From Amycolatopsis albispora (GTDB lineage Bacteria; Actinomycetota; Actinomycetes; Mycobacteriales; Pseudonocardiaceae), in the NCBI RefSeq assembly GCF_003312875.1, contig NZ_CP015163.1:2108001-2172000 (forward strand): a stretch of 64,000 bases of DNA, written 5' to 3'. Position numbers and translations under genes: made by a program. The notes beneath the pieces are model-generated. The model was not told the origin of the DNA. It ran no database searches and worked only from the letters and a program-made list of their open reading frames with translations. Shown here in pieces: positions 53,342 through 62,914 of the stretch (position 1 is its first letter; every line of letters begins with the position of its first letter).

Positions 53342-54205
53342 TCAGTGCTCGTGGTGCTCGTGGTCCTCGTCGAAGTCGGCCACGCCGCGCTTCCAGTAAC
53401 CGGTGATGTCGTGGTCACCGCGGTCGAGGCGGAGTTCGTCGCGCACCCAGCGGCGCAGCGGCTTGAGCACGCCCGCCTCCCCGGCGAGCCAGACGTAGAT
53501 CCGCTCACCTTCGGGGATCGGCACCGCGCGCACGGCCTTCTCCAGCAGATCGCTCGTGCCGGGCTCGGCGTCGCCGCGGTGCAGCCAGTGCACCTCGACG
53601 TCCTCCGGCGGGTGCAGTTCGATCTGCTCGCTCTCGTCCGCGACCTCGACGAACGCCCAGCCCGCCGCGGTGCGCGGCAGTTCCTCGAGCCAGCGCGCGA
53701 TCGCGGGCAGCGCGGTGAGGTCACCGGCGAGCAGGTAGCGGTCGTAGTTGTGCGGCACGATCAGCCCGCCCGGCGGACCGGCCACGTGCACCAGGTCACC
53801 GGGACGCGCCGCGCGTGCCCAGTCCGCGCCGAGGCCGCCGTCGTGCAACGCCACGTCGAGGTCCAGTTCACCGGTGACCGGGTCGTAGCGGCGGACGGTG
53901 TACTCGCGGGAGGTCGGCAGCGGACGGGGCCAGCGCAGCATGTCGCCGTTCGGCTCGGGCAGCCGCAGCGTGCCGTCGGGCTCCGGGAAGATCAGCTTGA
54001 CGTGCTCGTCGGGTGAGTGCGCCTCGAACCCGGCGGTGCCGGGGCCGCCCAGGGTGACCCGCACCAGCCCGGCACCCACCCGGCTGGTGCGCTGGACCTC
54101 GGCCTGGCGGATGCGGATCGGGTACGGCACCTTCTCCGCCGCGGTGCCCGCGCGGACCTCGGCGATCCGCTCGCGGTACCGCGCCCGCTGCTCGGCCCGG
54201 TTCAC
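53342..54205 (-). CDS. Siderophore-interacting protein (FAD-dependent ferric reductase, ViuB/SIP type)
   Basis: The 287-residue protein matches the SIP family: an N-terminal FAD-binding barrel with the PTSREYTVRRYDPVTGELDL flavin motif, then GDLVHVAGPPGG, and a NAD(P)H domain beginning YLLAGDLTALPAIARWLEEL. The C-terminus is His/Glu/Asp-rich (DFDEDHEHHEH), which could bind metal. It should reduce ferric siderophore in the cytosol to release iron. The GTG 54205 start overlaps the carrier-protein stop (GTGA). Confidence 0.93.
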   Translation of the reverse strand: MNRAEQRARYRERIAEVRAGTAAEKVPYPIRIRQAEVQRTSRVGAGLVRVTLGGPGTAGFEAHSPDEHVKLIFPEPDGTLRLPEPNGDMLRWPRPLPTSREYTVRRYDPVTGELDLDVALHDGGLGADWARAARPGDLVHVAGPPGGLIVPHNYDRYLLAGDLTALPAIARWLEELPRTAAGWAFVEVADESEQIELHPPEDVEVHWLHRGDAEPGTSDLLEKAVRAVPIPEGERIYVWLAGEAGVLKPLRRWVRDELRLDRGDHDITGYWKRGVADFDEDHEHHEH

Positions 54206-54444
54206 GCGTCGTCCCCGGCCAGCACCGCGGTCCAGTGGCGCAGCCGCGGCTGCTCGGCGAGGTCGGCGAACTCCAGCCCGGTCGCGCCGGCGGCACGCCA
54301 GCGCTCGATCAGGCCCATGATCCGGATCGAGTCCAGGCCGAGGTCGAGCAGATCGGCGTCCGGGGTCAGCTCGGCCTCGTCGCAGCCGAGCAACCCGGCC
54401 ACGTCGGCGCGGACCTGGTCCGCGGTCAGTCCGGTGGTGCTCAT
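54202..54444 (-). CDS. Stand-alone aryl carrier protein
   Basis: An 80-residue acyl-carrier domain with the 4'-phosphopantetheine site in LLDLGLDSIRIMGLIERWRA (Ser in LDSIR). In enterobactin synthesis this domain is the C-terminal part of EntB; here it is its own gene directly after the isochorismatase gene, with ATGA overlap, and is likewise coupled to the SIP gene. EntE should load it with 2,3-dihydroxybenzoate, and it should donate the aryl group to C1 of the NRPS. A phosphopantetheinyl transferase is not encoded in the window. Confidence 0.92.
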   Translation of the reverse strand: MSTTGLTADQVRADVAGLLGCDEAELTPDADLLDLGLDSIRIMGLIERWRAAGATGLEFADLAEQPRLRHWTAVLAGDDA

Positions 54445-55109
54445 CGTGGTGCTCCCGCGTGCATCGGGGCCGACAGCGCCGAGAGCGCGCCGGCCGTGGT
54501 GGTGACGACGCCGCAGCGTTGCGCGACGTACTCGCAGGCCTGGTCGTGGCGCTCGCGGGAGAAGTCCGCGACCGCGTCGGCGACCAGGAAGGGCCGGACG
54601 TCCCGCATGAACGCCTCGACCGCGGTGGCCTGGCAGCCGATGTGCGCGTAGACGCCGGTGATCAGCAGCTGGTCGCGGCCCGCTTCGGCCAGCTGTTCGG
54701 TGAAGGTGCTGCGCTGGAAGGCGCTGTAGCGCCATTTGGTCAGCACGGTGTCCGCCGGTTCCGGGGCCAGTTCGGGCACGATGTCCGCGGCCGCCGGGTC
54801 GTCGTCGATCACCGCGCCGATGCCGTCACCCCAGAACTCGGTGAGCAGCCCGCGGTCGGCGGCGGCCTGGCGGCCCGGCTGCGCGGTGTAGAACACCGGC
54901 ACGCCCGCTTCCCGCGCGCCGGCGATCAGCGCGGCGATGTTGGCGACCATCTCCGGCACCGGCGCGCCCTGGTACGGGGCCAGGAAGTACCGCTGCGCGT
55001 CGTGCACCAGCAGCGCCGCCCTGGCCGGGTCGGGCCGCCAGTCGACCCGGCCCGGCGGCAGCTCGGCCGCGGTGGGCAGCGGATAGGACTCGATCTTCGG
55101 CAGGGACAC
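54441..55109 (-). CDS. entB: Isochorismatase (stand-alone EntB/DhbB domain)
   Basis: The 222-residue enzyme hydrolyses isochorismate to 2,3-dihydro-2,3-dihydroxybenzoate and pyruvate. It has the catalytic Asp in [15 protein letters not shown], the Lys in [15 protein letters not shown], and the [16 protein letters not shown] loop in which the nucleophile Cys of general amidohydrolases is replaced, as in EntB. The usual C-terminal carrier domain is missing because it is encoded separately just downstream. The GTG start lies 3 bp after the entE stop. Confidence 0.94.
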   Translation of the reverse strand: MSLPKIESYPLPTAAELPPGRVDWRPDPARAALLVHDAQRYFLAPYQGAPVPEMVANIAALIAGAREAGVPVFYTAQPGRQAAADRGLLTEFWGDGIGAVIDDDPAAADIVPELAPEPADTVLTKWRYSAFQRSTFTEQLAEAGRDQLLITGVYAHIGCQATAVEAFMRDVRPFLVADAVADFSRERHDQACEYVAQRCGVVTTTAGALSALSAPMHAGAPR

Positions 55110-55112
55110 GCT

Positions 55113-56747
55113 TCACCCTTTCCCAGCGAGGGCGGCCAGTGCCGCTCGCAGCTCGCGTTTGCTGGTCTTGCCGACCCCGGTCACCGGGAAGGCCTCGACC
55201 ACCTGGACCAGGTCGGGCACCTTGAACGCGGCGATCCCGCGCTCGCGGACGAACCGGCGCAGCTCGGCACCGGTCGGCGCCCCGCCGGCGACCGGCACCA
55301 CGTAGGCGCAGGTCCGTTCGCCCAGGTACTCGTCGGGCACCGCGACCACCGCCGCGTCGAGCACGGCCGGGTGCGCCATCAGGTGGTTCTCCACCTCTTC
55401 GGCGGCCACCTTCTCGCCGCCCCGGTTGATCTGCTCCTTGGCGCGGCCGACCACTTCGAGATGCCCGGCCGGGGTGCGCCGGACCAGGTCGCCGGTGCGG
55501 TAGAAGCCGTCGGGGGTGAACGCGGTGGCGTTGTGCTCCTCGGCGCGGAAGTAACCGCGGATGGTGTACGGGCCGCGGGTGAGCAGCGCCCCGGCCTCAC
55601 CGTCGGGCACCAAGTCTTCGGAGGTGGCCTCGGGATTGGCCGGGTCCACCACGCGGATCTCGTCGTCCGGCGAGATCGGGCGGCCCTGGGTGCTGAGCAC
55701 GATCTCCTCGGGATCGTCGAGGCGCGTGTAGCAGACCAGCCCTTCGGCCATGCCGAACACCTGCTGCAACCGGCAGCCCAGCGCGGGGCCGATCCGCTCG
55801 GCCAGCTCGCGCCCGCACTTGGCCCCGCCGACCAGTATGACGTCCAAAGTGGACAGATCGCGGGCGGTGCGCGCGGCGGCCTGCACCCAGGCGGCGGCCA
55901 GCGGCGGCACCACGCCGGTGATCGTCACGCCCTCGGCCTCGATCAGCCGGAACGCGGTGTCCGCGTCCGGGCGCGGGCAGAGCACGCTGGCCGCGCCCGC
56001 GTGCAGCGCACCCAGCACGCCCGGCGAGCTGAGCGGGAAGTTGTGCGCCACCGGCAGTGCCGCCAGGTACACGCTGTCCGGCCGCAGCGCGCAGATCCGC
56101 GCGCTTTCCCGGACGCTGTAGAGGTAGTCGTCGTGGGTGCGCGGGATCAGCTTCGGCAGGCCGGTGCTGCCGCCGGACAACTGGAGGAACGCCACGCCGG
56201 ACGGGTCTGGGTCGGGCAGTTCACGCGGCGCGGTCGCGGCCAGGTCGGTGAACTCGGGCGAGCCGACGACCAGCACGTCCCGCACCGAGGCCACGCCGTC
56301 GGCGACGGCCCGCGCGGTGGCCGCGTGGTCGTGCCGGTCGTGCTCGCCCACGGTCAGGACGGCGACGGCCTCGCTCTGCTCGGCGAAGTGCCGCAGCTCG
56401 GTTTCGCGGTGGGCGGGCAGCGCGAACACCGGCCACGCCCCGGCCCGCCACAGCCCGAACACCACCGGCAGGAACTCCGGGATGTTCGGCAGTTGCAGGA
56501 CCACGCGGTCACCGGGGCGGATCCCGGAATCGGTGAGCCCGGCGGCGATCCGGTGCGCCTGGTCGTCGAGTTCGGCGAAGGTCCAGCGCGCGGTCTCACC
56601 GTCGCGCTCCCCCACCACGGCGGTCCGCCCGGCGTACGCCTCGGCCACGGTGGTCAGCAGCGAGCCGAAGGTCTGCCCGCGCCAGTACCCGGCGGCGCGG
56701 TAGTGCGCGGCGGTTTCGGCCGGCCAGGCGACGTGGCCGGCGCTCAT
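55113..56747 (-). CDS. entE: 2,3-dihydroxybenzoate-AMP ligase
   Basis: The 544-residue adenylating enzyme has the N-terminal [20 protein letters not shown] typical of EntE/DhbE/YbtE. The P-loop is [18 protein letters not shown]. The aryl pocket region includes [15 protein letters not shown], where the Asn of HNF contacts the 2-hydroxyl in DhbE, and [15 protein letters not shown]. The catalytic Lys is in [10 protein letters not shown]. It activates dihydroxybenzoate and loads the carrier protein. Its ATG overlaps the entC stop (ATGA). Salicylate as substrate is less likely because entA and entB are both present. Confidence 0.94.
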   Translation of the reverse strand: MSAGHVAWPAETAAHYRAAGYWRGQTFGSLLTTVAEAYAGRTAVVGERDGETARWTFAELDDQAHRIAAGLTDSGIRPGDRVVLQLPNIPEFLPVVFGLWRAGAWPVFALPAHRETELRHFAEQSEAVAVLTVGEHDRHDHAATARAVADGVASVRDVLVVGSPEFTDLAATAPRELPDPDPSGVAFLQLSGGSTGLPKLIPRTHDDYLYSVRESARICALRPDSVYLAALPVAHNFPLSSPGVLGALHAGAASVLCPRPDADTAFRLIEAEGVTITGVVPPLAAAWVQAAARTARDLSTLDVILVGGAKCGRELAERIGPALGCRLQQVFGMAEGLVCYTRLDDPEEIVLSTQGRPISPDDEIRVVDPANPEATSEDLVPDGEAGALLTRGPYTIRGYFRAEEHNATAFTPDGFYRTGDLVRRTPAGHLEVVGRAKEQINRGGEKVAAEEVENHLMAHPAVLDAAVVAVPDEYLGERTCAYVVPVAGGAPTGAELRRFVRERGIAAFKVPDLVQVVEAFPVTGVGKTSKRELRAALAALAGKG

Positions 56748-57928
56748 GCCGCGCCCTCCAGGCCGAGCGCCCGCAGCAGGGTGCGGAACTTCGCGCTGGT
56801 TTCGGCGAGTTCGGCGGCCGGGTCGGAGCCGGCGACCACCCCGGCCCCGGCGAACAGGCGGACCGTCCGGTCGCACACCTCGGCGCTGCGGATGGTCACC
56901 ACCCATTCGCCGTCCCCGCTCAGGTCGGTCCAGCCGATCAGCCCGGAGTAGTAACCGCGGTCCTCGGGCTCCAGCTCGGCGATCGTGTCGCGGGCGCGTT
57001 CCACCGGCACACCGCAGACCGCGGGCGTCGGGTGCAGCGCCTCGGCCAGCGCGAGTGCGGAAACGGCCGGATCGGCGATCTGGCCGGTGATGCGCGTCGA
57101 GAGGTGCCACATGGTCGGCGTACCGAGCACGGTCGGCTCCTCGGGCACCACCAAGTCGCGGCAGAAGCCGCCCAGCACGTCGGCCACCTGGGCGGCGACG
57201 TGCGCGTGCTCGGCGCGGTCCTTGGCCGACGCCAGCAGCGCGTCGATCCGGCGGCGGTTCTCGGCCTCGTCGGCGACCCGCGGCAGCGAACCGGCGAGCG
57301 GGTTCGCCACCACCGTCGAACCGTGCCGCGACACCAGCAGTTCCGGGCTCGCGCCGACCAGGGTGCGTGGCGCGGGATCACCGGGAGCGCTGACGTCGGC
57401 GGCGAAAACGTGCGCGGCCGGGTCGGCGGCCACCAGCCTGGCCAGCAGCGCCGGGACCTCGACCGGCGCACCGGCGGTCAGCTCCAGGCAGCGCGCGAGC
57501 ACGACCTTGCTCAGCTCATCGGCGTCGATCAGCTCCAGCGCGCGGCGCACGCTGCCGGCGTAGACCTCGGGCTCGGGCTTCGGCGTGATCGACCACGAGC
57601 CGTCCAGCGCGCTGGCCCGCCCACCACGCTCCGGCACGCCCGCCCGCCGCACCACCGCGGGCACCACCAGGCTGGCTTCGGCGTCCGGCCGGAACCCGAG
57701 CGCCCCGACCACCAGCGGCTCCTCGACCCCCGCGAGGTCGGCGGCGATCAGCGCGTCCGCCGCCGCGCGCGCCCGCTGCCCGTGCGGTGCCTGCACGGTG
57801 GTGTGCACCCCGTCCGCCAGCAGCGAGCCGCGGCCGGAGGAGAAGTAGAACGACCCCGGCAGGTAGGCGGCCAGCAGATCGGCCGCGCGGTGCACCGGGC
57901 GCGGTCGCGCCAGAGCGGGTGAGGACAC
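56744..57928 (-). CDS. entC: Isochorismate synthase
   Basis: The 394-residue protein of the MST family converts chorismate to isochorismate. Visible motifs are [45 protein letters not shown], the [10 protein letters not shown] segment, [17 protein letters not shown] and [12 protein letters not shown]. The start is GTG 57928, with AAGGGA upstream. It is the first gene of the long siderophore operon and has an iron box 64 bp upstream, so it should be repressed by an IdeR/DmdR-type protein when iron is plentiful. Confidence 0.94.
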   Translation of the reverse strand: MSSPALARPRPVHRAADLLAAYLPGSFYFSSGRGSLLADGVHTTVQAPHGQRARAAADALIAADLAGVEEPLVVGALGFRPDAEASLVVPAVVRRAGVPERGGRASALDGSWSITPKPEPEVYAGSVRRALELIDADELSKVVLARCLELTAGAPVEVPALLARLVAADPAAHVFAADVSAPGDPAPRTLVGASPELLVSRHGSTVVANPLAGSLPRVADEAENRRRIDALLASAKDRAEHAHVAAQVADVLGGFCRDLVVPEEPTVLGTPTMWHLSTRITGQIADPAVSALALAEALHPTPAVCGVPVERARDTIAELEPEDRGYYSGLIGWTDLSGDGEWVVTIRSAEVCDRTVRLFAGAGVVAGSDPAAELAETSAKFRTLLRALGLEGAA

Positions 57929-57991
57929 TGGTCATTCCCTTTCGCAAAGAGGACTCGGCGGCGGTGACCGCGCACTGCACACTCTCGTTTA

Positions 57992-58010
57992 TTTGGAAAG
58001 CCTAACCTAA
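57992..58010 (-). promoter_or_regulatory. Iron box upstream of entC
   Basis: On the minus strand the site reads TTAGGTTAGGCTTTCCAAA. The left half is a perfect match to the DtxR/IdeR/DmdR consensus TTAGGTTAGSCTAACCTAA, while the right half is degenerate. It sits 64 bp before the entC start and downstream of entA, so the main operon has its own iron-controlled promoter. Confidence 0.85.
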
Positions 58011-58042
58011 GATTTACCTCAGTGGAAGACGGGGCGTGGATC

Positions 58043-58816
58043 TCACGCCCGCAGCGTCGCCCCGCCGTCCACGTAGGGGTTCTGCATGGTGATGTGCCGC
58101 GCCCGGTCCGAAGCCAGGAACACCACCGCGTCGGCGATGTCGGCCGGATCGGCGATGCGCCCCAGCGGGATGCCCGCCCGGAACTGCGCCGGGTCGCCCG
58201 CGATCACCCGCGCCGCCCCGTTTTCGTCCGTCCACAGCAGACGCTGCATCTCGGTGTCGGTGGATCCGGGCGAGACGATGTTGCAGCGGATGCCCGAACC
58301 GGCCAGTTCCAGGCCGAGGCAGCGGGTCAGCATGGTGGCGGCCGCCTTCGACGCGGCGTAGGCGGCCATCCCCGTCCGCGGCACCCCGGCCGCGTTCGAG
58401 CCGACGGTCACCAGCACGCCCCGCCGCCGCGGCACCATCCGCCGGGAAACCTCGCGCAGCACGGTGAACACGCCGGTGGTGTTGACCGCGAAGGTGGCTG
58501 CCCAGTCCTCGTCGCTGGTGTCGGTCACCGAGCCCGGACGGAGAATGCCCGCCACCGGAACGCCGATGGTGATCGGCCCCAGCTCGCGCTCGACCTGGCC
58601 GACCACTTCGGCGATGGCGGCGGAATCGGCCACGTCCGCGGTGAACGGCAGGACCCGCCCATCCGCGCCGGCCACCGTTTTCGCCAGGCCGTCCGCGTCC
58701 AGATCGATCGCGGCGACCGCGGCCCCCGCCGACGCCAGTGCCCCGGCCACGGCGGCGCCGATGCCCCGGGCCGCCCCGGTGACCACCGCGACCCCACCGC
58801 GGATGCCGTCCTCCAC
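58043..58816 (-). CDS. entA: 2,3-dihydro-2,3-dihydroxybenzoate dehydrogenase
   Basis: The 257-residue SDR has the cofactor loop [20 protein letters not shown], a Ser region in [19 protein letters not shown], and the catalytic YAASK. The C-terminal [20 protein letters not shown] and [10 protein letters not shown] are classical. It oxidises the isochorismatase product to 2,3-dihydroxybenzoate with NAD. The start is placed at GTG 58816 because AAGGGAG lies 5 nt upstream; an in-frame GTG at 58831 overlaps that site. It has its own iron box, 33 bp upstream, and is followed after 32 bp by the second one. Confidence 0.92.
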   Translation of the reverse strand: MEDGIRGGVAVVTGAARGIGAAVAGALASAGAAVAAIDLDADGLAKTVAGADGRVLPFTADVADSAAIAEVVGQVERELGPITIGVPVAGILRPGSVTDTSDEDWAATFAVNTTGVFTVLREVSRRMVPRRRGVLVTVGSNAAGVPRTGMAAYAASKAAATMLTRCLGLELAGSGIRCNIVSPGSTDTEMQRLLWTDENGAARVIAGDPAQFRAGIPLGRIADPADIADAVVFLASDRARHITMQNPYVDGGATLRA

Positions 58817-58848
58817 CGGAACTCCCTTCACCGACCCGAACAGTTTCC

Positions 58849-58867
58849 TTAGGCTGCCCTAACCTAA
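58849..58867 (-). promoter_or_regulatory. Iron box upstream of entA
   Basis: The plus-strand sequence TTAGGCTGCCCTAACCTAA matches the 19-bp iron box at most positions, and its right half CTAACCTAA is perfect. It lies 33 bp before the entA start, as expected for a repressor site overlapping the promoter. Confidence 0.88.
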
Positions 58868-58910
58868 CGGGTTCACGGCGATGGTAAAGGGATTGATCAG
58901 GTGATCTGGC

Positions 58911-59696
58911 TTACATGGCGGCCAGCTGTTCGCCCAGCAAGACCGCGATTTCCGCGGGCGCGTCGAGCATCACCACGTGCCCCGCACCCGGCACGACGTG
59001 CTCGGACACGCCCTCGGCCGCCGCCCAGCGCGGCATCGCGGTGGCGATGTTCCCGGTGCGGTCGCGCTCACCGCGAATGAGGGTGAGCGGCACCGGCGTG
59101 CGGTAGTCCGGGTCGGGTTCGACCAGCGACGCGGTGGCGCGCCAGACGTCGAGGAAAACCCGCTTCGGCATCCTGGCGAACACCGCCTCGGTCGCGGCGA
59201 TCGCCTCGGGGGTCACCGCGGAGGCCTTGGCCATCAGCCGCGGCAGCCGCGCTTCCGGCACCATCGCCAGCGCGGGCGCGGCCAGGCGCAGCAGGCGGCG
59301 TTCGGTGCCGGTCAGCGGCCCGGCGTTCCAGGTCGAGCCGAGCACCACCAGCCCACCGGCCCGCGCGGGGGCGCGGCGCACCAGCGCCTGGGAGAGGTTG
59401 CCGCCGAGCGAATGCCCGACCAGCACAGGCCGCTCCAGTTCGAGGTGGTCGAGCAGCGCGGCGAGATCCGCGAGGGCGTCCTCGGCCGTGAACCGCGTTC
59501 CGGGCTCCAGCACCGATTCCCCGTGGCCGCGCAGGTCCCAGCACACCACCTGGCGCTCCGGCAACGCGGCGGCCTGCGCGGCGAAAGCCTCGTGGCTCAT
59601 GCCCGCGCCGTGCGTGAACACCACCGCCGGACCGCGACCCGGCGAGCACCCGTACCGGATCACCGCGCCGGGGCGCGACAACGAGCCGTTCAGCAC
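58911..59696 (-). CDS. Alpha/beta-fold hydrolase
   Basis: The 261-residue protein has the oxyanion region VVFTHGAGMSHEAFAAQAAA, the motif VCWDLRGHGES, the nucleophile elbow VGHSLGGNLSQAL, acid residue in LIRGERDRTGN and His in PGAGHVVMLDAPAE. It is a generic small-substrate esterase or C-C hydrolase. The GTG start overlaps the upstream small gene by 7 bp, so it is probably the last gene of the amidase operon. A role in hydrolysing amidase-related substrates is possible but not shown. Confidence 0.85.
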   Translation of the reverse strand: MLNGSLSRPGAVIRYGCSPGRGPAVVFTHGAGMSHEAFAAQAAALPERQVVCWDLRGHGESVLEPGTRFTAEDALADLAALLDHLELERPVLVGHSLGGNLSQALVRRAPARAGGLVVLGSTWNAGPLTGTERRLLRLAAPALAMVPEARLPRLMAKASAVTPEAIAATEAVFARMPKRVFLDVWRATASLVEPDPDYRTPVPLTLIRGERDRTGNIATAMPRWAAAEGVSEHVVPGAGHVVMLDAPAEIAVLLGEQLAAM

Positions 59697-59950
59697 GCGA
59701 GTTCCTCGATCCGCCGCTCGATCCGGTCCAGCCGCTCCCGGATCCCCTCGCCGTGCAGCAGTTCGGCGAGGTGGTCGGCTTCGTCGCCGTCGAGCGCGAT
59801 CGAGCGCTCGGGCGCGTCCGGATCGGCCGTGCCGTACACCAGCAGCGACCGGCCCGAGCCGGCGTGCAGCACGGCGAGCCGTTCGCCGGACCGCGTCCGG
59901 AAGTGGTGCACCATCCGGTGGCCGGGCAACCGGTGCGAATCGGTTTCCAT
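59690..59950 (-). CDS. Small protein resembling the KhtT N-terminal regulatory domain
   Basis: The 86-residue protein starts at an ATG with GGAGGTGA upstream. Its pattern METDSHRLPGHRMVHHFRTR, then SGERLAVLHAGSGRSLLVYG and a C-terminal helix RERLDRIERRIEELAC, resembles the N-terminal domain of KhtT-like cation:proton antiporter regulators. The TrkA-C domain is missing. Its function here, between an AAA+ ATPase gene and a hydrolase gene, is unknown. The family link is from memory of similar sequences and is moderate at best. Confidence 0.6.
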   Translation of the reverse strand: METDSHRLPGHRMVHHFRTRSGERLAVLHAGSGRSLLVYGTADPDAPERSIALDGDEADHLAELLHGEGIRERLDRIERRIEELAC

Positions 59951-60024
59951 GGGTCTCACCTCCGCATGCTGTCCACTTTGCCCGGATTGACCGCGTGGCC
60001 GCATCGGAGCCAACCCCCATTCCG

Positions 60025-61074
60025 CTACTCGGCGACCACCACCCCGGCCACCACCCGCGCCCGGACGGTGATCGGCTCGCGGCCGGACGGCCGTCGCCGC
60101 ACCACCGCCGCGGCGACCGGCTCGGCCAGCGCCGTGCGCAGGCAGCGGCGCAGGCCACGGGCACCGTACACCGGATCGAAGCCGCGCTCGGCGATCAGCT
60201 CGGGCACCGAATCGTCCACCACCAGTTCGACCGAGCGGCGTCGCAGCCTCCGGCGCAGTTCCTCGATCTCCACCGCCGCGATCCTGGTCGCGGTCTCGGT
60301 GTCGAATTCGGTGAACACGATCGTCTCGTCGATCCGGTTGAGGAACTCGGTGTCGAAGAAATCGCCCAGTGCGGCCGAAACCGCGGCCTGGTTGCCGCGC
60401 TCGGCCAGCCGCCGGGTGAACGCGCCCGGCCGGTCGCCCAGCCGGTCGGCCAGCCGCCGCCAGCGCGCCCGGCGGCGCCGCGCCAGCTCCGCGCTGCCCA
60501 GGTTCGAGGTGAGGAACACGTAGCTGTTGCGGAAGGAGATGCGCTCCTGCCCGTTCGCCAGCCGCAGTTCGCCGTTGTCCAGCACCTGGAGCAGCGCGCG
60601 CAGCACGGTCGGGTGCGCCTTCTCCACCTCGTCGAACAACACCACACCCGGCGTGTAGGCGTCACCCTCCACTTTGGAGCGTTCGAAGACCGAGTAGGCC
60701 TCCTTGCTGCCCGCGTAACCCGGTGGCGCGCCGCTGAACGAAGCCGCGTAGTGCTCCTGCGCGAGCGCGCCCATGTCCACCCGGCACAGATCCTCCGGCC
60801 CACCGCGCAACTGGGCCGCGACCTGGCGCACGAGTTCGGTTTTCCCGGTGCCGGTCGGGCCGACCAGCAGCAGGTTCGCCAGCGGGCGCGCCGGATCGGC
60901 CACACCCGCGGTGGCCAGGGTCAGCGCGCGCACCACCGCGTCGACGGCCGGGTCCTGGCCGAGGATCCGCGCGCGCAGCCCGGCCGCCACCGCGTCGCGG
61001 TCGAACGCGCCGGGAGGCCGCGCGGCGGCGGCCTCCCGGTTCTGGTCGTGGTACCGGTCGGTGAGGTACGGCAT
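60025..61074 (-). CDS. amiB: ClpB-like AAA+ ATPase, AmiB type
   Basis: The 349-residue protein is a single AAA+ module like the second domain of ClpA/ClpB. It has Walker A LLLVGPTGTGKTELV, Walker B GVVLFDEVEKAH, pore-like SFSGAPPGYAGSKEAYSVF, sensor 1 YVFLTSNLG, arginine finger FFDTEFLNRIDE and sensor 2 YGARGLRRCL. It has neither the Clp N-domain nor the ClpP loop. In Pseudomonas aeruginosa the same kind of gene, amiB, follows amiE. Here the amiE stop and amiB start overlap in TGATG, so assignment by synteny is good. Its role, perhaps a chaperone for the amidase or channel, is not established. Confidence 0.85.
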   Translation of the reverse strand: MPYLTDRYHDQNREAAAARPPGAFDRDAVAAGLRARILGQDPAVDAVVRALTLATAGVADPARPLANLLLVGPTGTGKTELVRQVAAQLRGGPEDLCRVDMGALAQEHYAASFSGAPPGYAGSKEAYSVFERSKVEGDAYTPGVVLFDEVEKAHPTVLRALLQVLDNGELRLANGQERISFRNSYVFLTSNLGSAELARRRRARWRRLADRLGDRPGAFTRRLAERGNQAAVSAALGDFFDTEFLNRIDETIVFTEFDTETATRIAAVEIEELRRRLRRRSVELVVDDSVPELIAERGFDPVYGARGLRRCLRTALAEPVAAAVVRRRPSGREPITVRARVVAGVVVAE

Positions 61075-62111
61075 CAGGCCCGCATCGTTTCTTCGACCGG
61101 CAGCTCGCCCACCCGGCAGTCGGCGACGCCGACGGTGTCGCGGGTGATCGCTTCCACGTTCTCCCTGGCCTTCTCGGCGTCGGTGACCCAGAGCTGGTAG
61201 AAGTCGAACGGGCAGTCCGCGACGCCCTTGTCCCCGTCACCGGCCGCGTGCACGCCGGAATAACCGCGGTGCAGCAGCTTGAACAGGTGGTTCTGCGACT
61301 GGTCGAACTCGCGCGCGTCCCGGATCGCCGAGAGCGAGAGCTGCGCGAACTGGATGCCGTACTCCTCCTCGCCCGTCTCGCCGAGGGTGCGGCCGTCGAA
61401 GCCGATGATCGAGGAGTGGCCGAAGTAGGAGTAGACCCCGTCGAACCCGGCCGCGTTCGCCACCGCGACGTAGCAGTTGTTGGCCCACGCCATCGCCTTG
61501 GCCATCAGCACCTGCTGATCCTTGGCCGGGTACATGTACCCCTGGCAGCGCACGATCAGCTCGGCGCCCTTCATCGCGCAGTCGCGCCAGATTTCGGGGT
61601 AGTTGCCGTCGTCGCAGATGATCAGCGAGATCTTCATGCCCTTCGGGCCCTCGGTGACGTAGGTGGTGTCGCCGGGGTACCAGCCCTCGATCGGGCACCA
61701 CGGCAGGATCTTGCGGTACTTCTGCACGATCTCGCCGTGGTTGTCGATCAGCACGAGGGTGTTGTAGGGCGGCTTGTCCGGGTGGTCCTCGTGCTGCTCG
61801 CCGGTGATGGAGAAGACGCCCCAGGTGTTCGCGGCGCGGCAGGCTTCGCTGAAGATCGCGGTTTCCTCGCCGGGCACGGTCGCGGCGGTCGCGTACATTT
61901 CGCCGGGGTCGTACATGATGCCCTGCGTGGAGTACTCCGGGAACACCACCAGGTCCATGCCCGGCAGCCCGGTTTTCATGCCCACCACCATTTCCGCGAT
62001 CTTCCTGGCGTTGTCCAGTACCTCCGCCTTGGTATGCAGGCGGGGCATCTTGTAGTTGACCACCGCGACGCCGACGGTGTCGGGACTGGCGGAGATGTCA
62101 CCGTGTCGCAT
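61074..62111 (-). CDS. amiE: Aliphatic amidase (acylamide amidohydrolase)
   Basis: The 345-residue nitrilase-superfamily enzyme hydrolyses short aliphatic amides to acids and ammonia. The catalytic Glu is in [10 protein letters not shown], the Lys in [20 protein letters not shown], and the Cys in [16 protein letters not shown]. The sequence is very close to Pseudomonas AmiE in length and blocks ([11 protein letters not shown], then [20 protein letters not shown]). Two ATGs lie in tandem; the second (62111) has the better 5-nt spacing to AGGAGG and gives MRHGDIS as in AmiE. Expression is presumably coupled to amiS, 15 bp upstream. Confidence 0.96.
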   Translation of the reverse strand: MRHGDISASPDTVGVAVVNYKMPRLHTKAEVLDNARKIAEMVVGMKTGLPGMDLVVFPEYSTQGIMYDPGEMYATAATVPGEETAIFSEACRAANTWGVFSITGEQHEDHPDKPPYNTLVLIDNHGEIVQKYRKILPWCPIEGWYPGDTTYVTEGPKGMKISLIICDDGNYPEIWRDCAMKGAELIVRCQGYMYPAKDQQVLMAKAMAWANNCYVAVANAAGFDGVYSYFGHSSIIGFDGRTLGETGEEEYGIQFAQLSLSAIRDAREFDQSQNHLFKLLHRGYSGVHAAGDGDKGVADCPFDFYQLWVTDAEKARENVEAITRDTVGVADCRVGELPVEETMRA

Positions 62112-62126
62112 CATTTCCTCCTGGGA

Positions 62127-62756
62127 TCACGCGGCCGCGGCGGTGGCGGCCGGGACGGAACGGGGTTCGGGAGCGCGGCGCGCGAGCAGCGCGGCGACGC
62201 CGGTGAGGGCGGCCAGCAGCGCCGCGGCCAGCCAGGCCAGCCCCGCGCTGGGGCGGTAACCGCCGGTCAGCGCGAGAAAGGCGGGCACGGTGCAGGTCGG
62301 CTGGCTGAAGAAGACGGTGAGCCAGCCGGTGAACCGGGTCAGCCGCTCGGCGCCCAGCCCGAGCACGGCGAAGAACAGTGCCCACAGCAGGGCCCAGGCC
62401 AGCCAGATGACACCGAAGACGGGGTCGTGGTCGTGCCAGAAGGACAGTCCGGAGTAGACCACCGCCGCCCCGGCGACGAACAGCGAGAACCAGCCGATCC
62501 CCGCGGGTTCGAGGTTCGCGAGGTTCGCGACGCCGACGTAGAGATAGGTGAAGCCGAACAGGTAGAGGCCGGAGGCACCGAGAATGGCGTCCTGGTCGCC
62601 GCCGGCCTGGATGATCAGCACGGTCGGGGTGAGGCACTGGAGCGCGCCGACGAACAGGTTGAGCGCCGCCGCCGACCGGGCGGGGACGCGGCCGAGCAGC
62701 ATCAGCCCGTTCAGGAGCAGCACCGCGCCGACGTAGAGCAGACCGACCTGGTTCAT
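62127..62756 (-). CDS. amiS: AmiS/UreI-type amide and urea channel
   Basis: The 209-residue membrane protein has about six helices: VGLLYVGAVLLLNGLMLLGR, then GLYLFGFTYLYVGVANLANL, GIGWFSLFVAGAAVVYSG and further ones. The conserved LFGFTYLYV and WLAWALLWALFF match the AmiS/UreI family of proton-gated or open channels for urea and short amides. The ATG has GGAGG 6 nt upstream. It brings substrate to AmiE encoded just downstream. In Pseudomonas amiS lies at the other end of the operon, so the order differs here. Confidence 0.92.
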   Translation of the reverse strand: MNQVGLLYVGAVLLLNGLMLLGRVPARSAAALNLFVGALQCLTPTVLIIQAGGDQDAILGASGLYLFGFTYLYVGVANLANLEPAGIGWFSLFVAGAAVVYSGLSFWHDHDPVFGVIWLAWALLWALFFAVLGLGAERLTRFTGWLTVFFSQPTCTVPAFLALTGGYRPSAGLAWLAAALLAALTGVAALLARRAPEPRSVPAATAAAA

Positions 62757-62848
62757 GCGAACCTCCGTCCGGTGCCACATTGCATCCGCTTGGAATAGTT
62801 TCACCTGAAACTAAGTGGTGACGGGCGGGCGCGTCAACCCGGGGGGAT

Positions 62849-62903
62849 GGACACGAATGTGGCTTTGGGGGCGGATTCCGCTCCGAAAGCCACATTCGTG
62901 TCC
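62849..62903. repeat. Long hairpin repeat, copy 2
   Basis: Perfect 18-bp arms at 62849-62866 and 62886-62903 share the core CACGAATGTGGCTTT with copies 1 and 3. It lies about 90 bp upstream of the amiS start. Confidence 0.85.
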
Positions 62904-62914
62904 GCCGGAGCAGG

